From NCBI RefSeq assembly GCF_031200575.1, contig NZ_CP133597.1, positions 992,001-1,056,000 on the forward strand: a stretch of DNA of 64,000 nucleotides, read 5' to 3'. The notes below the pieces were generated by a model. That model was given only the letters and a program-made list of their open reading frames with translations, had not been told where the DNA came from and ran no database searches. Positions 63,997 to 64,000 of this stretch are shown here, in pieces. The position numbers were made by a program, and so were the translations under genes. This stretch comes from Ferroplasma sp. (GTDB lineage Archaea; Thermoplasmatota; Thermoplasmata; Thermoplasmatales; Thermoplasmataceae). How positions within the stretch are numbered: position 1 is the first letter of the stretch; the number at the start of each line of letters is the position of its first letter.

Positions 63997-64000
63997 TATC

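Overview
The window looks like chromosome of a Thermoplasmatales archaeon (Ferroplasma/Picrophilus/Cuniculiplasma-like; the genus cannot be fixed by eye). Signs are the low GC, heavy AGA/AGG and ATA codon use, leaderless genes with a TATA box about 23-28 nt before the start, GGTGAT ribosome sites inside operons, a ferredoxin-dependent 2-oxoacid oxidoreductase, a succinate dehydrogenase with CCG-domain subunits, archaeosine-precursor genes and non-phosphorylative sugar-acid genes. No rRNA, tRNA or CRISPR array was seen.

Layout. 0.2-5.4 kb: tyrosine/homogentisate catabolism (hpd, fumarylacetoacetase, hmgA) divergent from an acetoacetyl-CoA synthetase, so the two end products, fumarate and acetoacetate, both have an exit. 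5.4-12.9 kb: a cyclase-family hydrolase, a glycosyltransferase plus flippase pair, a DUF2079 membrane protein and an APC permease. 12.9-22.8 kb: PolX, an S9 peptidase, a nucleoside phosphorylase, XdhC, a FolE-QueD-QueE operon and PdxST. 22.9-33.1 kb: a TCA block (malate dehydrogenase, four-gene succinate dehydrogenase, 2-oxoacid:ferredoxin oxidoreductase, succinyl-CoA ligase), completed by malic enzyme and aconitase at 38-42.4 kb. 33.3-37.8 kb: a PadR regulator with a His/Cys-rich small protein and a palindromic operator, an aldo/keto reductase, a DEAD helicase and a hydroxyacid dehydrogenase.

42.5-54.2 kb is a sugar/sugar-acid catabolic cluster: KDG-type aldolase, Bat-type regulator, two enolase-superfamily dehydratases, CoA-transferase III, MaoC hydratase, two zinc alcohol dehydrogenases, MFS sugar transporter, GH88-like hydrolase and a metallo-beta-lactamase-fold protein that has lost its metal motif. 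Seven of its promoters carry an AACRTGTY palindrome about 18-19 bp upstream of the TATA-box centre. A further good site lies upstream of the hydroxyacid dehydrogenase at 37.8 kb, and a weak one upstream of the second dehydratase. The motif matches the Sulfolobus 'ARA box' of pentose genes and defines a candidate regulon; it is the strongest unexplained signal here.

54.2-58.6 kb is a decay zone: a broken IS5-like element, an MNT-HEPN pair, a deleted IS481-like element and a sugar-kinase pseudogene whose end abuts that element. 58.7-63.1 kb is a sulfur-handling island: two DsrE-like proteins, a YeeE/YedE transporter, a small membrane protein and a regulator with a CARF-like sensor domain, interrupted by an intact IS256-family insertion with a perfect 8-bp target duplication. 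The window ends inside a membrane-anchored protein of unknown function.
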